Source: Deltaproteobacteria bacterium (GTDB taxonomy: Bacteria; Desulfobacterota; Desulfobacteria; Desulfobacterales; Desulfatirhabdiaceae). From it: DNA of 7,032 nucleotides. Location: positions 1 to 7,032 of the forward strand of contig JAJYBO010000148.1 in the NCBI GenBank assembly GCA_021778975.1, written 5' to 3'. The notes below the pieces were generated by a model that saw only the letters and a program-made list of their open reading frames with translations, made no database searches and was not told the DNA's origin. Made by a program: the position numbers and the translations under genes. Within the stretch, counting starts at the first letter, position 1. Each line of letters begins with the position of its first letter. Positions 5,314 through 7,032 of this stretch are shown here, piece after piece.

Positions 5314-6147
5314 ATGGCTTCAGAAATCCCCTCGTCTCCCTGTCGGATGCTGGCAAATACCATAGAGAAAGAGCTGCGCTCCGGAATTGCTATCGGCCCG
5401 GACATCATGAACTATATGATGTCGGTTTCAGGAATCAAAACCATCGAGGACATTCAACAGATACTTCTGGATGAGAATTCCAGCGAAGGCGCTTCTCTCT
5501 TCGAGCTGATGTTGTTCCCGGATGAAAAATTCCAGATAGCCGTCGAACCGCTTCTCGAGCATGTTGACTACAGCGAAGCAGATGAAAAGACTGTCTGCAA
5601 GCTGCTGATATCCCGAAAACTGCCCGCGTCCCTTCATTTTCCGTTTCCTGGAAGCATGTCTGTCACCATTCCCCCTGAAACAATTCAGTCCGTTGTCACT
5701 CGGCTGAATATTACGAAAAATACGGATATCCGAATCCTGGACGCATTACACCAAAAATTGGCAGATCCTCTTCGTTCACAGTGTCAAATCCGACTGAGGA
5801 ATTCAAAGTGGATCCAAAGTGAGGAAAATATCCGGCTGCTGCATAAAGTGATCGAAAGCGGCATGCCGCAACACGGAAATTTTCTTGAAGACCTGAATAT
5901 CATCCTTGAATTTCTCACCTGCCCTCATCCGGAATCCGATATAGAGCAGGCGCTGGTGTCCGAAAGAGAACGGCTTGTTCATCTTCTGGACGCGGCAGAC
6001 ATTCAAGAACATCTTTTAAAGACCTTTCCCGTAGAAGCCGTCATGCTTCAGGGCGTCCGGATTGCGGCGATTGACAGAGACGAATTTATCCGTCGGTTAC
6101 ATGTACTGGATCGAATACGCCAGATAGATGATTTTCAAACCCTTTAA
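5314..6147 (+). CDS. Hypothetical cytoplasmic protein, 277 aa
   Basis: I do not recognise this protein. It has no signal peptide, membrane segment, obvious catalytic motif or metal-binding cluster (its few cysteines are scattered). It looks largely alpha-helical and acidic, with heptad-like hydrophobic spacing in several stretches. A short Pro-rich segment (about 103-122, with HFPFPGSMSV and TIPPETIQ) divides an N-terminal part from a C-terminal helical part that contains EDLNIILEFL and RRLHVLDRIRQ. An in-frame TAA (5308-5310) just upstream means translation begins at the ATG at 5314 or later. No Shine-Dalgarno sequence precedes it; the next ATG (5347) also lacks one. Base composition is more AT-rich than the block ending at prmA. 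It stands alone between hairpins and another promoter, so its neighbours give little clue. The reading frame is long and uninterrupted, so it is very probably real. Confidence 0.8.
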   Translation: MASEIPSSPCRMLANTIEKELRSGIAIGPDIMNYMMSVSGIKTIEDIQQILLDENSSEGASLFELMLFPDEKFQIAVEPLLEHVDYSEADEKTVCKLLISRKLPASLHFPFPGSMSVTIPPETIQSVVTRLNITKNTDIRILDALHQKLADPLRSQCQIRLRNSKWIQSEENIRLLHKVIESGMPQHGNFLEDLNIILEFLTCPHPESDIEQALVSERERLVHLLDAADIQEHLLKTFPVEAVMLQGVRIAAIDRDEFIRRLHVLDRIRQIDDFQTL

Positions 6148-6183
6148 ATACACTGCAAATAATAAATTTCCTTCTGCTTCTGG

Positions 6184-6262
6184 AATCCGTTGACGATGCC
6201 TGTCTTGCATGGTATATCGAATACACTTTCCATTTTATTTCATATTTTCCGCAATCCGTTGA
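6184..6262 (+). repeat. Direct repeat AATCCGTTGA, two copies
   Basis: Identical 10-mers lie at 6184-6193 and 6253-6262, 69 nt apart start to start. The first overlaps the -35 of the promoter, the second lies downstream of the predicted start. This could be a pair of regulator sites (seven helical turns would be about 73 bp, so phasing is only approximate) or chance. Confidence 0.3.
6190..6218 (+). promoter_or_regulatory. Sigma-70-type promoter for 63-aa gene and ligase
   Basis: TTGACG (6190-6195), then exactly 17 nt, then TATATC (6213-6218): five of six and four of six consensus matches with optimal spacing. Transcription would begin near 6225, leaving a leader of about 119 nt before the ATG at 6344. 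Confidence 0.55.
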
Positions 6263-6343
6263 AAAGAATACAGATTGGGGAAAAATCTTTTGGTCATATC
6301 CATTAATCACTTTTTTTAACAATTTATTTTAGGAGGAAGATTT

Positions 6344-6535
6344 ATGACCTTTGAAGAGATTAAAACGGCTATTTTAAGTCTCGGTGCAGAAGATCAAAAA
6401 CGTCTGATAATGGATGTACTTCCTCAAATCTGGGGGGCTGCCTGCACGGATGCTTCGTGTTTGTCCAAGATGCGTGAACTCGTTGATGAAGAAACGGTAA
6501 AGGGCTATTTAGAACAGCATATGAATGGAATTTAG
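6344..6535 (+). CDS. Small CX4C protein upstream of acyl-CoA ligase
   Basis: A 63-aa protein with a textbook ribosome binding site (AGGAGG, 6331-6336, 7 nt spacing). The sequence suggests two or three amphipathic helices: residues 3-29, a central WGAACTDASC segment with C34 and C39 (CX4C), and 40-58. The N-terminal pattern (FEEIKTAILSLGAEDQKRLI) is charged and amphipathic, with no signal peptide or membrane span. The stop codon overlaps the Shine-Dalgarno sequence of the ligase gene (TAGGAG), so the two are probably translated from one message. I do not recognise the family. The CX4C pair could bind a metal or form a disulfide, and the context suggests a regulator or partner of the ligase; both are guesses. 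The RBS, spacing and coupling make it a credible real gene despite its size. Confidence 0.8.
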   Translation: MTFEEIKTAILSLGAEDQKRLIMDVLPQIWGAACTDASCLSKMRELVDEETVKGYLEQHMNGI

Positions 6536-6549
6536 GAGATATTTGCCTC

Positions 6550-7032
6550 ATGGAAAACAAGAACGTTTTTTTTGACGTACTGACGCCGGTGCATTTTATA
6601 AGCCGGTCTGCGCTGGTGTACCCGAACAAGACAGCCGTGGTGTATAACAACAACCGCTATTCCTACAAGGAATTCTATGCGAGAGTTAACCGTTTAGCCA
6701 GCGCCTTGAAAAAAGTGGGGATTCAGAAAGGCGACAAGGTGGCTTTTGTCTGCCCCAATACCCCTCCGATGCTGGAAGCACATTTTGCGGTTCCCATGAT
6801 CGGCGCCGTACTCGTCAGCGTCAATATCCGTCTAATATCCCAGGAAGTATGCTATATTATCAACCATTCGGATTCCAAAGCCGTTTTCGTGGATAACGAA
6901 TTTTCCGGGCTGGTCGCACCGGTGATGTCCGAACTGAAACAGGTCAAAACATTCGTGAATATTTGCGATATCAGCCCGGATAAATCCCTCCCTGGCATGG
7001 AATACGAAGAATTTTTGAACACAGGGTCCCCG
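6550..7032 (+). CDS. AMP-forming acyl-CoA synthetase, 3' truncated
   Basis: The first 161 residues of an ANL-superfamily adenylate-forming enzyme, which activates a carboxylic acid with ATP and ligates it to coenzyme A. Visible family marks are YPNKTAVVYNNNRYSYKEF (25-43), GIQKGDKVAFVCPNTPPML (about 57-75) and HFAVPMIGAVLVSVNIRL (78-95), where GAVLxxxNxRL is typical of the AlkK/medium-chain fatty acid and plant AAE-like subgroup. The P-loop (SGTTGxPKG-like) and catalytic lysine lie beyond the window end, so activity and substrate cannot be judged. The ATG at 6550 follows AGGAG (6534-6538) by 11 nt, slightly long but with no better start nearby. It sits 14 nt behind the 63-aa gene. It probably acts in cytoplasmic fatty acid activation for beta-oxidation or lipid reuse, but other acid substrates are possible. 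Confidence 0.92.
   Translation, partial: MENKNVFFDVLTPVHFISRSALVYPNKTAVVYNNNRYSYKEFYARVNRLASALKKVGIQKGDKVAFVCPNTPPMLEAHFAVPMIGAVLVSVNIRLISQEVCYIINHSDSKAVFVDNEFSGLVAPVMSELKQVKTFVNICDISPDKSLPGMEYEEFLNTGSP

Larger units (their letters stand above)
6148..6343 (+). other. AT-rich leader before the 63-aa gene
   Basis: No coding sequence is convincing in these 196 nt. They contain the promoter listed separately, a 10-bp direct repeat and a strong ribosome binding site at the end. I see no clear terminator for the upstream 277-aa gene, so read-through into the next unit is possible. Confidence 0.5.

Overview
The window most resembles the chromosome of a Gram-negative, sulfate-reducer-like member of the Desulfobacterota (old Deltaproteobacteria). 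This is an inference from style only: moderate-to-high GC, a radical SAM protein beside prmA, a sigma-54 type promoter, a Spy/ZraP-like periplasmic protein with a signal peptide, and an acyl-CoA ligase of the short/medium-chain fatty acid type. There is no rRNA, tRNA, CRISPR array, insertion sequence or phage module, and all convincing genes lie on the + strand.

Region 1 (1-4315) is a GC-rich block of four co-directional genes ending at a strong intrinsic terminator. They are: the 3' part of a cysteine-cluster (YkgJ-like) protein; an SF2 DEAD/DEAH-type helicase whose start overlaps the previous stop by ATGA; a radical SAM protein with a long N-terminal extension; and prmA, the ribosomal protein L11 methyltransferase, 16 nt further on. 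The first pair is almost certainly translationally coupled, as the overlap implies. A 107-nt gap containing a 10-bp inverted repeat separates the helicase from the radical SAM gene, so the operon may have an internal control point there.

Region 2 (4316-5240) is an AT-rich leader holding a full-consensus sigma-54 -24/-12 element, then a secreted Met/His-rich protein of the Spy/CpxP/ZraP/CnrX (LTxxQ) type, then two hairpins, the second terminator-like. A sigma-54 promoter before a metal-residue-rich ZraP-like protein parallels the enterobacterial ZraSR-zraP zinc-stress arrangement, but no sensor kinase or response regulator is in view.

Region 3 (5241-6147) holds one cytoplasmic protein of 277 aa that I do not recognise. 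It has no Shine-Dalgarno sequence, and a TTGACA element lies so close that its mRNA may be leaderless.

Region 4 (6148-7032) begins with a 196-nt AT-rich leader with a good sigma-70-type promoter. A 63-aa CX4C protein with a perfect ribosome binding site follows, and 14 nt after it the 5' part of an AMP-forming acyl-CoA synthetase that runs off the window end. These two look like one transcript.

Most of the window is ordinary. The parts most worth following up are the sigma-54/Met-rich protein unit, the radical SAM protein with its unusual N-terminal half and its neighbours, and the conserved-looking 63-aa protein attached to the acyl-CoA ligase.
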